Below are positions 1 through 8,608 of a stretch of 64,000 nt of DNA, piece after piece. A program made the position numbers and the translations under genes. Positions within the stretch are counted from its first letter, which is position 1; every line of letters begins with the position of its first letter. The stretch is from Pseudomonadota bacterium (lineage in GTDB: Bacteria > Pseudomonadota > Alphaproteobacteria > Rhizobiales > Xanthobacteraceae), in the NCBI GenBank assembly GCA_018240595.1, contig JAFEFL010000063.1, forward strand, positions 236,701 through 300,700, read 5' to 3'. Below the pieces are notes generated by a model. It was not told the origin of the DNA. It saw only the letters and a program-made list of their open reading frames with translations, and made no database searches.

Positions 1-71
1 TCGGCCGTATCCTCGACATTGGCCCGGCCGGCGACGTTTTCCCGGTACTGGTCGTGTCTGGCCGCGGTCAT
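1..71 (-). CDS. N-terminal fragment of a divergent unknown gene
   Basis: An open frame on the minus strand starts with ATG at 71 and runs off the left edge. The 23 visible codons read MTAARHDQYRENVAG and continue without a stop. A GGGAG-type ribosome binding site lies a few bases before the start. It would be transcribed divergently from carA, with about 80 bases between the two starts. I do not recognise the product. The fragment is short enough to be chance, so confidence is low. Confidence 0.3.
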   Translation of the reverse strand, partial: MTAARHDQYRENVAGRANVEDTA

Positions 72-153
72 GCCTCGTCTCCCCGTTCAAATGCGCGGGG
101 ACGGCGAAAGCCGCCCCTTGCCTCGCCCGCCATAATACGCAACTAAGAGGCTT

Positions 154-1356
154 ATGACACAGGACAAAGCCGCCCCAAGCGGAGCCTGGGCTGAGCCCAA
201 GGCCACCGCGCTCATCGTGCTCGCCGATGGAACCGTGCTGGAAGGCCACGGCATCGGCGCCGAAGGCCACGCCGTCGGCGAGGTCTGCTTCAACACCGCC
301 ATGACGGGCTACGAGGAAATCCTCACCGACCCGTCCTATGCCGGGCAGATCGTCACCTTCACCTTCCCCCACATTGGTAACGTCGGCACCAACGAGGAAG
401 ACATCGAGTCGCTGAACATGGCGGCCCGCCCGGGCGCCTGCGGCGTCATCCTGCGCACCGACATCACCCAGGCCTCGAACTACCGCGCCACCCGCCCGCT
501 CAACGACTGGCTGAAGGCGCGCGGCATCGTCGGCCTCACCGGCATCGACACCCGCGCGCTGACGGCGCTGATCCGCGAGAAGGGCATGCCCAATGCCGTG
601 ATCGCGCATTCGCCGACGGGCACGTTCGACCTCGAGGCGCTGAAGAAGGAAGCGCGCGAGTGGCCGGGCCTCGTTGGCATGGACCTGGTGCCGATGGTGA
701 CGTCGGCGCAGCGCTTCACCTGGGACGAGACCGAATGGGTCTGGGGCGAAGGCTACGGCAAGCAGACCGCGCCTGAATTCCATGTTGTCGCGGTGGACTA
801 TGGCATCAAGCGCAACATCCTGCGCCTCCTGGCCAGCGCCGGCTGCAAGGTCACCGTGGTGCCGGCGACGACGAGCTATGACGACATCATGGCGCTCAAG
901 CCCGACGGCATCTTCCTGTCGAACGGCCCGGGCGATCCGGCCGAGACCGGCAAATATGCGGTGCCGGTGATCAAGCAGGTGGTGAATTCCGGCACGCCGA
1001 CCTTCGGCATCTGCCTCGGCCATCAGATGCTCGGCCTGGCGCTCGGCGGCACGACGCTGAAGATGCATCAGGGCCACCACGGCGCCAATCATCCGGTCAA
1101 GGACGTCACCACCGGCAAGGTCGAGATCACCTCGATGAACCACGGCTTCGCGGTCGACAAGGACTCGCTGCCCGGCAATGTCGAGCAGACGCATTTCTCG
1201 CTGTTCGACGGCTCGAACTGCGGCATCGCGCTCAAGGACAAGCCGGTGTTCTCGGTGCAGTACCACCCCGAGGCCTCGCCCGGCCCGCGCGACAGCCATT
1301 ATCTCTTCCAGCGCTTCGTCGACCTGATGCGCGAGAAGAAAAAGGCGAAGGCCTAG
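154..1356 (+). CDS. carA: Carbamoyl-phosphate synthase small (glutaminase) subunit
   Basis: CarA hydrolyses glutamine and passes ammonia to CarB, which makes carbamoyl phosphate for pyrimidines and arginine in the cytoplasm. The 400-residue length is normal for the family. The N-terminal CarA domain fills about residues 17-170. A class I glutamine amidotransferase domain follows, with the nucleophile Cys287 in GICLGHQ and the His371/Glu373 pair in QYHPEASPG. The ATG at 154 follows a TAAGAGG ribosome binding site at 144-150. A strong terminator at 1383-1413 ends the transcript, so carA is not cotranscribed with carB, which lies about 10.4 kb downstream. Identification is essentially certain. 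Confidence 0.98.
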   Translation: MTQDKAAPSGAWAEPKATALIVLADGTVLEGHGIGAEGHAVGEVCFNTAMTGYEEILTDPSYAGQIVTFTFPHIGNVGTNEEDIESLNMAARPGACGVILRTDITQASNYRATRPLNDWLKARGIVGLTGIDTRALTALIREKGMPNAVIAHSPTGTFDLEALKKEAREWPGLVGMDLVPMVTSAQRFTWDETEWVWGEGYGKQTAPEFHVVAVDYGIKRNILRLLASAGCKVTVVPATTSYDDIMALKPDGIFLSNGPGDPAETGKYAVPVIKQVVNSGTPTFGICLGHQMLGLALGGTTLKMHQGHHGANHPVKDVTTGKVEITSMNHGFAVDKDSLPGNVEQTHFSLFDGSNCGIALKDKPVFSVQYHPEASPGPRDSHYLFQRFVDLMREKKKAKA

Positions 1357-1382
1357 CGCAGGCGACGCCATTTTCGACGATC

Positions 1383-1413
1383 ATGGCCGGCCTTGCGCCG
1401 GCCATTTCTTTTT
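1383..1413 (+). terminator. Rho-independent terminator of carA
   Basis: A 9-bp perfect stem (ATGGCCGGC, 1383-1391, with GCCGGCCAT, 1397-1405) closes a 5-base loop and is followed by TTCTTTTT. It sits 27 bases after the carA stop. Confidence 0.85.
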
Positions 1414-1514
1414 GCGCGGCGCCGGGGCCGCGCCGCGTTGACAGCGCCGTTTCATAAAATAACATATTTACTTAACAAAGGTATTTCGCCGCTCGCACTC
1501 AAGGGCCGACGACG

Positions 1515-2468
1515 ATGCGCGATTCCGTTCATCACCGGCTCGATGCCGCGCCCGACACGGTGCACTGGGGCTATTTCAACGCCGCGTTGCCGCCGCGGCT
1601 GACCATCGACAGCGGCGACCGCGTCACCATTTCCGCGGTCTCCGGCGGTCCTGACATCCTGCCGCCGCCGCCGCTCAAGGTGCCGCAGGCGCAGCGCGAC
1701 ATCCACGCCAAGGTCACCGACCGCATGCCCGGCGCGATCCTTACCGGCCCGGTCGCCGTGCGCGGCGCCAAAAAGGGCCAGACGCTGCAGGTCGATATCG
1801 AGCACATCGAGCCGCTGTGCGGCTGGGCCTATCATTCGATCCGGCCGCTGGTCGGCGCCCTGCCCCACGATTTCGACGAGACCCGCGTCATTCACCTGAC
1901 GGTCGATGAGCAGCGCAAGGCATGGCGGCTGCCGTGGGGCCACGAGGTGCCGTACAAGCCGTTCTTCGGCATCATGGCGGTGGCGCCCCCTGCCAACTGG
2001 GGCAAGATCTCATCGCTGCCGCCGCGGCAAAACGGCGGCAATATCGACAACTGCGAGCTCGGCGCCGGCTCGACCTTGTACCTGCCGATCTTCACCGACG
2101 GCGCGCTGTTCTCGACCGGGGACGGCCACGGCGCGCAGAGCGACGGCGAGATCGGCATGGCCTGCGAGGCGGGGCTGATCGGCACCTTCCGCCTGACCGT
2201 CCGCGACGACATGCCGCTGCAATGGCCGATGGCCGAAACGCCGACGCATTACATCACGATGGCCTTCGATCCCGACCTCGACGACTGCGTGGTCATTGCC
2301 TTGCGGCTGATGCTCGACCTCATGGTGTCGCGCACCTCGCTCGATCGCTACCAGGCCTATGCGATGATGAACCTCGCCGCCGAACTGCGCGTCACGCAAG
2401 TGGCGAACGGCGACAAGGGCATCCACTGCATGATGCACAAGAAGTACTTCGCGCCGCTGCCGGGCTGA
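1515..2468 (+). CDS. Acetamidase/formamidase family protein
   Basis: This 317-residue protein matches the FmdA/AmdA family, zinc-dependent amidases that release ammonia from formamide, acetamide or related short amides in the cytoplasm. Family signs are the N-terminal HWGYF-type segment, GGPDILP, the KPFFGIMAVAP region and the GGNIDNCELGAGS/GDGHGAQSDGE block, where the metal-binding acidic and histidine residues of the family lie. The ATG at 1515 follows a weak AAGGG. The leader contains TTGACA at 1438-1443 but no good -10 box at standard spacing. The gene stands alone and ends in a terminator shared with the convergent binding-protein gene. The exact amide substrate cannot be read from sequence. 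Confidence 0.9.
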   Translation: MRDSVHHRLDAAPDTVHWGYFNAALPPRLTIDSGDRVTISAVSGGPDILPPPPLKVPQAQRDIHAKVTDRMPGAILTGPVAVRGAKKGQTLQVDIEHIEPLCGWAYHSIRPLVGALPHDFDETRVIHLTVDEQRKAWRLPWGHEVPYKPFFGIMAVAPPANWGKISSLPPRQNGGNIDNCELGAGSTLYLPIFTDGALFSTGDGHGAQSDGEIGMACEAGLIGTFRLTVRDDMPLQWPMAETPTHYITMAFDPDLDDCVVIALRLMLDLMVSRTSLDRYQAYAMMNLAAELRVTQVANGDKGIHCMMHKKYFAPLPG

Positions 2469-2497
2469 GCTTGGCAAGGAAACAGCTTGGCAAGCAA

Positions 2498-2527
2498 ACA
2501 CCCGCTCTCGCGGTAGAGAGCGGGTGT
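2498..2527. terminator. Bidirectional hairpin terminator
   Basis: A perfect 12-bp stem (ACACCCGCTCTC at 2498-2509 with its complement at 2516-2527) with a 6-base loop lies between two convergent stop codons. There is no long T tract, so it may work mainly as an mRNA 3' end for both genes. Confidence 0.65.
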
Positions 2528-2555
2528 GAAGCGATGCCGCCGGTGAGCGGCAGGC

Positions 2556-3527
2556 TTACTTCTTCGTCGTATACAGGATGTCGATCAGTTCTTTCTTTTC
2601 AGCGTCCGTCAGCGGCTTGTCGATGAACTTGCCGCTGATCGCCTGCTCGACCAGCGTGTCGAGGCCGCGGATCGGGCCGAACGAGAGCGCATCGCGCTTG
2701 TAAAAGGCCAGCCCCTTGGCGGCGATCGATGGCGTCACCTTGTTCCAGGCGGCATAGCTCTTCGAGGCCTCGTCGACGTTGGCATAGGCCCAGTCGATGC
2801 ACTTATCGAGCGTCTCCATGAACTTCATCGCCACCGCGCGCCGCTTTGTCACGAAGTCGTTGCTGGCGATGATGACGCGGCCGGTGAGCTGCGCCTGCGA
2901 CTTGACGTCGTCGCCCGAGAACAGCACGCGGATCTCGCCCTTTTCGACGGCGTCGAGACCGGACGGCGGCACGGAGAAACCGACATCGATCTGCTTGGTC
3001 ATCGTCATCGTGAAGGTGGCGTCCATCGCCCCTGTCGAGATCGCCTTGAAGTCCATTTTACGCTCGGCCTTCAGCGCCAGCAGGATGGCCTCGCTGGCGC
3101 CGCCGGGGCGCGAGAACGCCACCGTCTTGCCCTGGATGTCGTCAATGCTCTTCAGCGGGCTGGCGGCCGGCACGTAGAAGAACGAGTCGTTCTGCCCGAT
3201 GAATTCGGTGCTGATGATCTTGAACCTGCCGCCCTGGCGATAGGCGGCGAGCACCGAGTTGGTGCCCGGCGAATAGCCGATGTCCATGCCGCCGGCGAGC
3301 ACTGCCTGCACGTTCTCCGAACCGCCGCGGGTCGAGACCACGTCGACATCGAGACCGGCCTTGGCGAATTCGCCGCGATCCTTGCACAAGGTCGGCTGGG
3401 TGGTGTCCCAGAGACCGAGGAAGGTCGTCGCCACCTTTACTTTTTCCATGGACTGGGCCGATGCCGTCTGACCGAATGCGGCCAGGCAAAGCGCCGACGC
3501 GAGAACAACCCGAATAGTCATCGCCAC
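2556..3527 (-). CDS. NitT/TauT-type ABC transporter substrate-binding protein
   Basis: This 323-residue periplasmic binding protein begins with a clear Sec signal peptide (hydrophobic core about residues 5-20, cleavage after TASAQ). The mature part has the SsuA/ThiY/NMT1-like layout: VKVATTFLG near the start, a GGSENVQAVLAGGMDIGY segment in lobe 1, then the typical FSRPGGASEAILL turn into lobe 2. Such proteins feed importers of nitrate, sulfonates, pyrimidine precursors or aromatic acids. No permease or ATPase gene is adjacent, so it is an orphan here and its ligand is unknown. The 293 bases upstream (3528-3820) hold an AT-rich patch around 3590-3640 that probably contains its promoter. Confidence 0.88.
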   Translation of the reverse strand: MAMTIRVVLASALCLAAFGQTASAQSMEKVKVATTFLGLWDTTQPTLCKDRGEFAKAGLDVDVVSTRGGSENVQAVLAGGMDIGYSPGTNSVLAAYRQGGRFKIISTEFIGQNDSFFYVPAASPLKSIDDIQGKTVAFSRPGGASEAILLALKAERKMDFKAISTGAMDATFTMTMTKQIDVGFSVPPSGLDAVEKGEIRVLFSGDDVKSQAQLTGRVIIASNDFVTKRRAVAMKFMETLDKCIDWAYANVDEASKSYAAWNKVTPSIAAKGLAFYKRDALSFGPIRGLDTLVEQAISGKFIDKPLTDAEKKELIDILYTTKK

Positions 3528-3820
3528 ACCCCCTGCTGTTTAAGAGCTCGCCGGCGGTCACCGGACGCCCGCAGCGCCGCGGACCGCGATTATTTTATAA
3601 AACTAAGCTATCTGAATAGTATTGTGCGATAAGTTTTCGAGTCAAAGGGAATATCGCCGCGGCCGCACCGTCGCCCGGCGCGAAATCGTTCGGCGACTCA
3701 ATCGGCGATGGGAGAGGATTGCCCGCCGCGAGCAGCCCGCTACCTTTGCGGGCGCGGCGCCGTTGTCGCGGCGTGCGTCAGGCCAACCGAACCTGCCGCC
3801 GCGAAGAACGTTGGTGTCGC

Positions 3821-4342
3821 ATGCAAACGCCCATCACCTATTTCTTCACGGACGACGGCGCGGTGCCGAACAATCCGGCGCTGCCGATGCTGGTCTACAA
3901 GGCGGCGCTCGATCTGAGTGCCGCTCGCGATCCGGAAGCCGCCATCGAGAAACTGTTCGACGCCAACGACTGGGGCCATGGCCGCTGGCGCAGCGGCATT
4001 TTCCCCTACGCGCATTACCACGCGATGATCCACGAAGTGCTCGGCATCGCCCGTGGCACGGCGCGCGTGCGCTTCGGGGGCGACCGCGGCGAAATCCTCG
4101 ATCTCGAACCCGGCGATGTCGCGGTGCTGCCGGCCGGCACCGGGCATCAGCGGCTCGCGGCGTCTCCCGATCTGGTGGTCATCGGCGGCTATCCGCCGGA
4201 CGGCACCTATAATCTCTGCCGCGGCGACCGCGCGGCCGATCGGGAAGCAGCGCTCAAGACCATTCCGCAGGTGCCGGTTCCGATGAGCGATCCGGTCGGG
4301 GGCCGGGACGGGGCGCTGCCATCATTGTGGCGCACTTCCTAG
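3821..4342 (+). CDS. Cupin-domain protein (YjlB-like)
   Basis: This 173-residue single-domain cupin is of the YjlB (COG4297) type. Cupin motif 1 is visible as PYAHYHAMIHEVLGIARG, with two histidines and a glutamate that normally bind a metal. Motif 2 is DVAVLPAGTGHQ, with the third histidine. The start at 3821 was chosen because upstream in-frame residues are arginine-rich and unlike the family, while MQTPITYFFTDDG is a typical start for it. The family has no firmly assigned reaction; members often sit near sugar or dioxygenase genes. No operon partner is evident, and a REP-like repeat follows the stop. Confidence 0.85.
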   Translation: MQTPITYFFTDDGAVPNNPALPMLVYKAALDLSAARDPEAAIEKLFDANDWGHGRWRSGIFPYAHYHAMIHEVLGIARGTARVRFGGDRGEILDLEPGDVAVLPAGTGHQRLAASPDLVVIGGYPPDGTYNLCRGDRAADREAALKTIPQVPVPMSDPVGGRDGALPSLWRTS

Positions 4343-4362
4343 TGTGCCATCTCTCTTCCGTT

Positions 4363-4440
4363 CGTCCCCGCGAAAGCGGGGACCCAGTGACATAATGGAA
4401 AGCCTGTCGGGCTGGCCCTGGATCCCCGCTTTCGCGGGGA
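4363..4440. repeat. BIME-like pair of inverted palindromes
   Basis: Two 18-base imperfect palindromes, TCCCCGCGAAAGCGGGGA at 4364-4381 and its exact reverse complement at 4423-4440, are separated by 41 bases. Each can fold alone and the two can pair with each other. This is the layout of a REP/BIME element in the spacer between the cupin and methyltransferase genes. Confidence 0.75.
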
Positions 4441-4478
4441 TGAGCGGAGTTTGGAGATCTGCCTGAGGTCTGCGCGGC

Positions 4479-5171
4479 ATGGACTGGATCAGCTTCTACG
4501 ATTTCAAGCACTCGGTGATCTATGTGAACGGCCGCCACCGCGACGTTCACTACCGGACCATCGCCACGGACATCCGCGCGCTGGTGCCGTCACCCGATGC
4601 CGTCGTCATGGACTATGGCTGCGGCGAAGCGACGTCGGCGGCGCTGGTCGCGGAAGCCTGCCAGCACCTCACGCTGGTCGAGGCGGCGCCGAATGTGCGC
4701 GCGGCCTTGCGCGAGCGCTACGCCGCGAACCCGAAGATGTCGGTGATGAACCCGGAGGAAGCGGCGGCGACGCCCGATCATTCCGTCGACATGATCGTGC
4801 TGCACTCGGTGGCGCAATATCTGACTGCCGAGGAGCTCGCCGCCATGATGGCGACGTTCCGCCGCCTGCTGAAACCGACCGGCACCTTCGTGCTCGGCGA
4901 TATCGTGCCGCCACAAATGGCTTCGGTCTGGGCGGCGTTGTCGCTGCTGAAGTTCGGCGCGCAGAACGGCTTCTTCTGGGCCGCGGTCGGCGGCCTGATC
5001 CGCATTCTGGTGTCGGACTATTTCACGCTGAAGAAGACGCACGGCCTGTCGCACTACACCGAGGCCGACATGCTGGCGCGATTGAAGGCCGCGGGCTTCG
5101 CGCCGCAGCGCGCCGCGCACAATATCGGCCACAACCAGCACCGCATGACGTTTTTATCCAAGCCGGTGTGA
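4479..5171 (+). CDS. Class I SAM-dependent methyltransferase
   Basis: This 230-residue protein has the Rossmann-type methyltransferase signature DYGCGEATSAA near residue 46 (motif I, SAM binding), an acidic LVEAAPNVR segment for the ribose contact, and VDMIVLHSVAQYL near residue 105 (motif post-I/IV). The second half, with FRRLLKPTGTFVLGDIVPP, resembles methyltransferase domain 11/12 proteins. The substrate is unknown. The start at 4479 lies 38 bases after the REP-like element, and the gene ends just before the tRNA-like locus. An inverted repeat, GGTTAAC/GTTAACC at 5192-5211, lies about 20 bases after the stop. Confidence 0.85.
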   Translation: MDWISFYDFKHSVIYVNGRHRDVHYRTIATDIRALVPSPDAVVMDYGCGEATSAALVAEACQHLTLVEAAPNVRAALRERYAANPKMSVMNPEEAAATPDHSVDMIVLHSVAQYLTAEELAAMMATFRRLLKPTGTFVLGDIVPPQMASVWAALSLLKFGAQNGFFWAAVGGLIRILVSDYFTLKKTHGLSHYTEADMLARLKAAGFAPQRAAHNIGHNQHRMTFLSKPV

Positions 5172-5274
5172 GTTCCTGCCGCGCGGCGCGTGGTTAACAA
5201 CGTCGTTAACCGCAACCGAAAATGTCGCAGCCTGTTAACGACCATGTGATCGCAACCGTGTAGGCTTCGTCCAT

Positions 5275-5350
5275 GGCCCGGTGGCGGAGCGCGTACGCAA
5301 AGGACCCTGCAAGGTCCTTCACCCTGGTTCAAATCCAGGCTGGGCCTCCA
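5275..5350 (+). tRNA. tRNA-Cys(GCA)-like gene with abnormal anticodon arm
   Basis: The 76-base segment has a 7-bp acceptor stem (GGCCCGG with CTGGGCC, one G-T pair), discriminator T, an encoded CCA, and a good T arm (CCTGG-TTCAAAT-CCAGG). The apparent anticodon GCA and the overall sequence indicate tRNA-Cys. Two things are wrong. The anticodon arm folds as a 7-bp stem, AAGGACC/GGTCCTT, around a 6-base loop CTGCAA, and no 5-bp stem with a 7-base loop is possible around GCA. The D loop AGCGCGTA lacks the G18-G19 pair needed for the D-T loop contact, and the variable region is only about 3 bases. It may be a degenerate tRNA, a tRNA-like RNA, or an unusual functional tRNA-Cys. Confidence 0.6.
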
Positions 5351-5426
5351 CTTTCTTCCCCTCGTTGACTCCATTCCCCGCGACCCGCGACACTGGGCCC
5401 GACAACAGGACGGGACGGGACGCGGG

Positions 5427-6782
5427 ATGGTGGAGAGAATGCTGATCGGCGCCGGCGCCGGTTACTCAGGCGACCGCATCGACGCGCCGATCGCCGTGGT
5501 GCGCGACCTGCGCGCATCCGGCGAACGCGCCGCGATCATCTTCGAGACGCTCGGCGAACGGACGCTGGCGCTGGCGCAGTTGCGCCGCCGCGACAATCCG
5601 AACTTCGGCTACGAACCGAAGCTCAAAGCCCTGCTGACGCCGGTGCTGAAGGACTGCGTCGAGGGCAAGATCGCCATCATCGGCAATTTCGGCGCCGGCA
5701 ATCCGCCGGCGGCCGCCAAGCTGATCGCCGATCTCGCCGCCGAGCAGAAGGTGAACGCGAAGATCGGCGTCGTCACCGGCGACGACCTGCTCGGTCCCGA
5801 AGGCCTCGAAGTCTTGCGCGCCTCGAGCAACGAATTGCCGGACGACAAGCTGCTTGTCTCGGCCAATGCCTATCTCGGCGCCGCGCCGATCGTCGAAGCG
5901 CTCGGTGAAGGCGCCGATGTCGTTGCCACCGGCCGCGTCGCCGATCCGTCTCTGACCTTGGCGCCGCTCATTCACGCTTTCGGCTGGGGCTACGACGACT
6001 GGCACCGCCTCGGCCAGGGCACCATGGCGGGGCATCTGCTCGAATGCGGCGCTCAGGTCACCGGCGGCTACTTCGCCGATCCCGGCTTCAAGGACGTACC
6101 GCGGCCGGAGGCCATCGGCTTTCCCATCGCCGCCATCGAGCGCGATGCCAGCTTCGTCATCGGCAAGGCGCAAGGCGGCGGCCTCGTCGATCGGCGCACC
6201 GTCGCCGAGCAACTGCTCTACGAGGTGCACGATCCGGCGGCGTACCTGACGCCGGACGTCACCGCCGACATCAGCAACGCCTCGATCGTCGAACTCGGCA
6301 GCGACCGCGTGCGCGTCGACGGCATAACCGGCCATAAGCGGCCGGACACCTTGAAGGTCACCGTCTGCTACGACGGCGGCTATATCGCCGAGGGCGAGAT
6401 CTCCTATTACGGGCCGAATGCGCTGGCGCGGGCGCGCCTTGCCGCCGATGTGGTGAGGAAGCGCAGCCCGAAGGACATCCGCATGCGCTGCGACATCATC
6501 GGCGTGCTCAGCGTGCTCGGCGACGACACCGGCCGCGCCTGGAGCGACCTCGACACTTTCGGCGAGCCGACCCATGACGTGCGGTTGCGCGTCGCCTTTG
6601 CCGGCAGCGACAAGGCGCTGGTCGAGCGCGGCCTGCAGGAAGTCGAGGCGCTGTATTGCGCCGGGCCGGCCGCCGGCGGCGGCATCCGCCTGGCGCTGCG
6701 GCCGCGTATCGCCGCGACCTCGTGCTTCATTCCGCGCAGCGCGGTGCGGCCCAAAGTCGAGATCGTGGAGGCGCGTTCATGA
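5427..6782 (+). CDS. AtuA-like protein (DUF1446, acyclic terpene utilisation family)
   Basis: This 451-residue protein belongs to the DUF1446/AtuA family. Visible family marks are LIGAGAGYSGDRIDAP at the N terminus, the GNFGAGNP segment near residue 90, VVTGDDLL, the VVATGRVADPSLTLAPL block and the HLLECGAQVTGGYFADP block around residues 200-220. AtuA was named from citronellol/geraniol degradation in Pseudomonas, but the family is wider and its reaction is not established. The next gene starts inside this stop codon (ATGA), and it encodes the small domain that in many homologues is fused to the AtuA C terminus, so the two products very likely act as one complex. Confidence 0.88.
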   Translation: MVERMLIGAGAGYSGDRIDAPIAVVRDLRASGERAAIIFETLGERTLALAQLRRRDNPNFGYEPKLKALLTPVLKDCVEGKIAIIGNFGAGNPPAAAKLIADLAAEQKVNAKIGVVTGDDLLGPEGLEVLRASSNELPDDKLLVSANAYLGAAPIVEALGEGADVVATGRVADPSLTLAPLIHAFGWGYDDWHRLGQGTMAGHLLECGAQVTGGYFADPGFKDVPRPEAIGFPIAAIERDASFVIGKAQGGGLVDRRTVAEQLLYEVHDPAAYLTPDVTADISNASIVELGSDRVRVDGITGHKRPDTLKVTVCYDGGYIAEGEISYYGPNALARARLAADVVRKRSPKDIRMRCDIIGVLSVLGDDTGRAWSDLDTFGEPTHDVRLRVAFAGSDKALVERGLQEVEALYCAGPAAGGGIRLALRPRIAATSCFIPRSAVRPKVEIVEARS

Positions 6783-7138
6783 CCGAGGTTCAGCTTCACG
6801 CCCTCGCCCATGCCCGCACCGGCGACAAGGGCAACCGCCTCAACATCTCGCTGATTGCCTACGACCCGGCCGTGTATCCGCTGCTGGTGCAGCGCGTCAC
6901 CGAGGCCGCGGTGGCCGCACGCTTCGCATACCGAAAGCCGTCGGCGGTGAAGCGTTACGAACTGCCGAACATGTATGCCCTGAATTTCGTGCTCGACGAT
7001 GTGCTCGACGGTGGCGTGACCCAGGCGCTCAACCTCGATTCGCACGGCAAGACGCTAAGTTTCCACCTGCTCGGCCTGCGCATCCCGGTGCCGGAGAACC
7101 TCGTCAAATACGCAAAGCTTGCCCCCGCCAAAAGCTGA
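6779..7138 (+). CDS. AtuA-associated C-terminal-domain protein
   Basis: This 119-residue protein is the small partner of AtuA-like proteins. It begins LHALAHARTGDKGNRLNIS, the hallmark of the AtuA C-terminal domain, which in longer homologues sits at the end of the same chain. The ATG at 6779 overlaps the stop of the upstream gene by four bases, indicating translational coupling and an expected 1:1 complex. Its separate role is not known. Confidence 0.85.
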   Translation: MTEVQLHALAHARTGDKGNRLNISLIAYDPAVYPLLVQRVTEAAVAARFAYRKPSAVKRYELPNMYALNFVLDDVLDGGVTQALNLDSHGKTLSFHLLGLRIPVPENLVKYAKLAPAKS

Positions 7139-7209
7139 ACCCGATCATGGACAGGGCGCGGAGCCGATAGTAAGACCCGGGCGGCTTTCAACGACAGCAG
7201 GCAGGCGAC

Positions 7210-7416
7210 ATGTCGAAACAGGAACAGCGCGCGGAGGCCGAGCGGCTGATGCGCGAGGCGATGGAGCGCAAGGGTCTCGCGGTCAAGCAGGTCGATACCC
7301 GCATCGAGACCAAGTGCGGCAAGTGCGGCGCGGTCAACAAGGTCAGCGCCAAGGTCGGCGAGACCCGCGTCATGTACAAGTGCAAGGATTGCGGGCACGA
7401 ACAGCGGGCGATGTAA
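7210..7416 (+). CDS. Small zinc-ribbon protein
   Basis: This 68-residue protein has an N-terminal charged helix (about residues 1-30) followed by a four-cysteine zinc ribbon: CGKCG, then CKDCG about 20 residues later, resembling the TFIIS/RPB9 ribbon. It probably binds one zinc and may contact nucleic acid or protein. It stands alone, 71 bases after the AtuA pair, and ends 9 bases before the convergent YihY gene. The specific function is unknown. Confidence 0.75.
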   Translation: MSKQEQRAEAERLMREAMERKGLAVKQVDTRIETKCGKCGAVNKVSAKVGETRVMYKCKDCGHEQRAM

Positions 7417-7425
7417 CCCGCCGGC

Positions 7426-8430
7426 TTATTGCGGCGGCCACGACCGCCGGGCCGCGTCGATCTCGGAATTGAGTTCGGCGCCCGCCAGCACCACGATCGC
7501 CGTCATCCACAGCCACATCATCAGGCCGATGCCGGCGCCGAGCGAGCCATAGGTCGCGTCGTAATCGGCGAAACTGCCCAGATACCACGACAGCAGCACC
7601 GAGCCGCCGAGCCAGGCCGCGGTGGCGAACACCACGCCCGGGCTGACGAACTGCCAGTGCGCCGGGCGCCGATCCGGGCCGAAACGATAAAGCACCGCCA
7701 GCCCGAACATGACGCCGACGAACAGCGCCGGCCAGCGCAGCAGCGGCAGGAACGTCGCGTCGTAGCCGTACAACGGCAGGTAGGACAGCATCACCGGCAC
7801 GACGACGATGGCGGCAAAGGCGGTCAGCATCGCCGCCAGCGCGCCGACGGTGAAGGCGAGCGACACCAAGTTGAGGCGGATGAAGGCGCGCCGCTCCTTG
7901 ACGCCGTAGACGATGTTGAGCGCGTCGATGATGGCCTTGACCCCGGCATTGGCGCTCCAGACTGCGAGCGCGAGGCCAAGCACGAAAGTGAAGCTGAGAT
8001 TGCCGGTCGTGCGGCTGACAATACTGGTTACCTGCTCGGTGACGATCGAGAAGGCGCCCGCGGGCATCACCGAAGCGATCAGGTTGAGATGGACGCCGAT
8101 CGTGGTGGCGTCGGCGAACAGGGCGTAGCTCGACACCAGTGCCGTCAGCGCCGGGAAGATGGCGAGCAGGCCGTAGAACACGACGCCGGCGGCGAGCGCC
8201 AACAGCCGGTCGTCGTTGATCTCCTCATAGGTGCGGATGAGAACGCGCTTCCAGAACCTCCAGCCTTCGCGGCGGACAGCGGGGGCCGGCGCGGCTTGCC
8301 CCTCATCACCGGCGCCGCGCCGCTCCAGCGCCACCGACGCGGCATAGGCGCCGATCAGCGCCAGCGCGGCCAGCAGCGTCGGTGTGTGGCCACGGCGGGC
8401 GGCCGTGGTGAAACGATCGGCGAGGCTCAT
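7426..8430 (-). CDS. YihY/BrkB family inner-membrane protein
   Basis: This 334-residue protein has about six transmembrane segments between residues 55 and 325 and the YihY/BrkB signature regions: RTYEEINDDRLLALAAGVVFYGLLA at the start of the domain, and YGSLGAGIGLMMWLWMTAIVVLAGAELN at its end, with the acidic residue in the last helix. The family is unrelated to ribonuclease BN despite old annotations, and its substrate is unknown. I chose ATG 8430 (MSLADRF) because residues encoded farther upstream are unlike the family. A short extra hydrophobic segment at residues 15-32 precedes the core domain. Confidence 0.87.
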   Translation of the reverse strand: MSLADRFTTAARRGHTPTLLAALALIGAYAASVALERRGAGDEGQAAPAPAVRREGWRFWKRVLIRTYEEINDDRLLALAAGVVFYGLLAIFPALTALVSSYALFADATTIGVHLNLIASVMPAGAFSIVTEQVTSIVSRTTGNLSFTFVLGLALAVWSANAGVKAIIDALNIVYGVKERRAFIRLNLVSLAFTVGALAAMLTAFAAIVVVPVMLSYLPLYGYDATFLPLLRWPALFVGVMFGLAVLYRFGPDRRPAHWQFVSPGVVFATAAWLGGSVLLSWYLGSFADYDATYGSLGAGIGLMMWLWMTAIVVLAGAELNSEIDAARRSWPPQ

Positions 8431-8608
8431 GCAGAAAGAACCGGAAGCAGCCGCCAAAGTTTCGCCACAGCGGCAATGATCGCGGTCGGCGGCCTTTACA
8501 GGGCCCTTATGCGCCCGAGGCCTTTTCCTCATCGAAAGCCTATGGCGGCGGCCTCATCTTTCCGCTGCGCCGGTCAATAAGCGGCGTGAAACGTCCAGGA
8601 GATGCATC

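Noticed and set aside
1438..1468. Sigma-70-like promoter before the acetamidase gene
   Set aside because: TTGACA is present, but no convincing -10 box lies at 16-18 bases, so I did not list it as a feature.
5192..5211. TTAA-N8-TTAA resembling a CtrA site
   Set aside because: The CtrA consensus needs a 7-base spacer; here it is 8, and the site lies after a gene rather than at a promoter.
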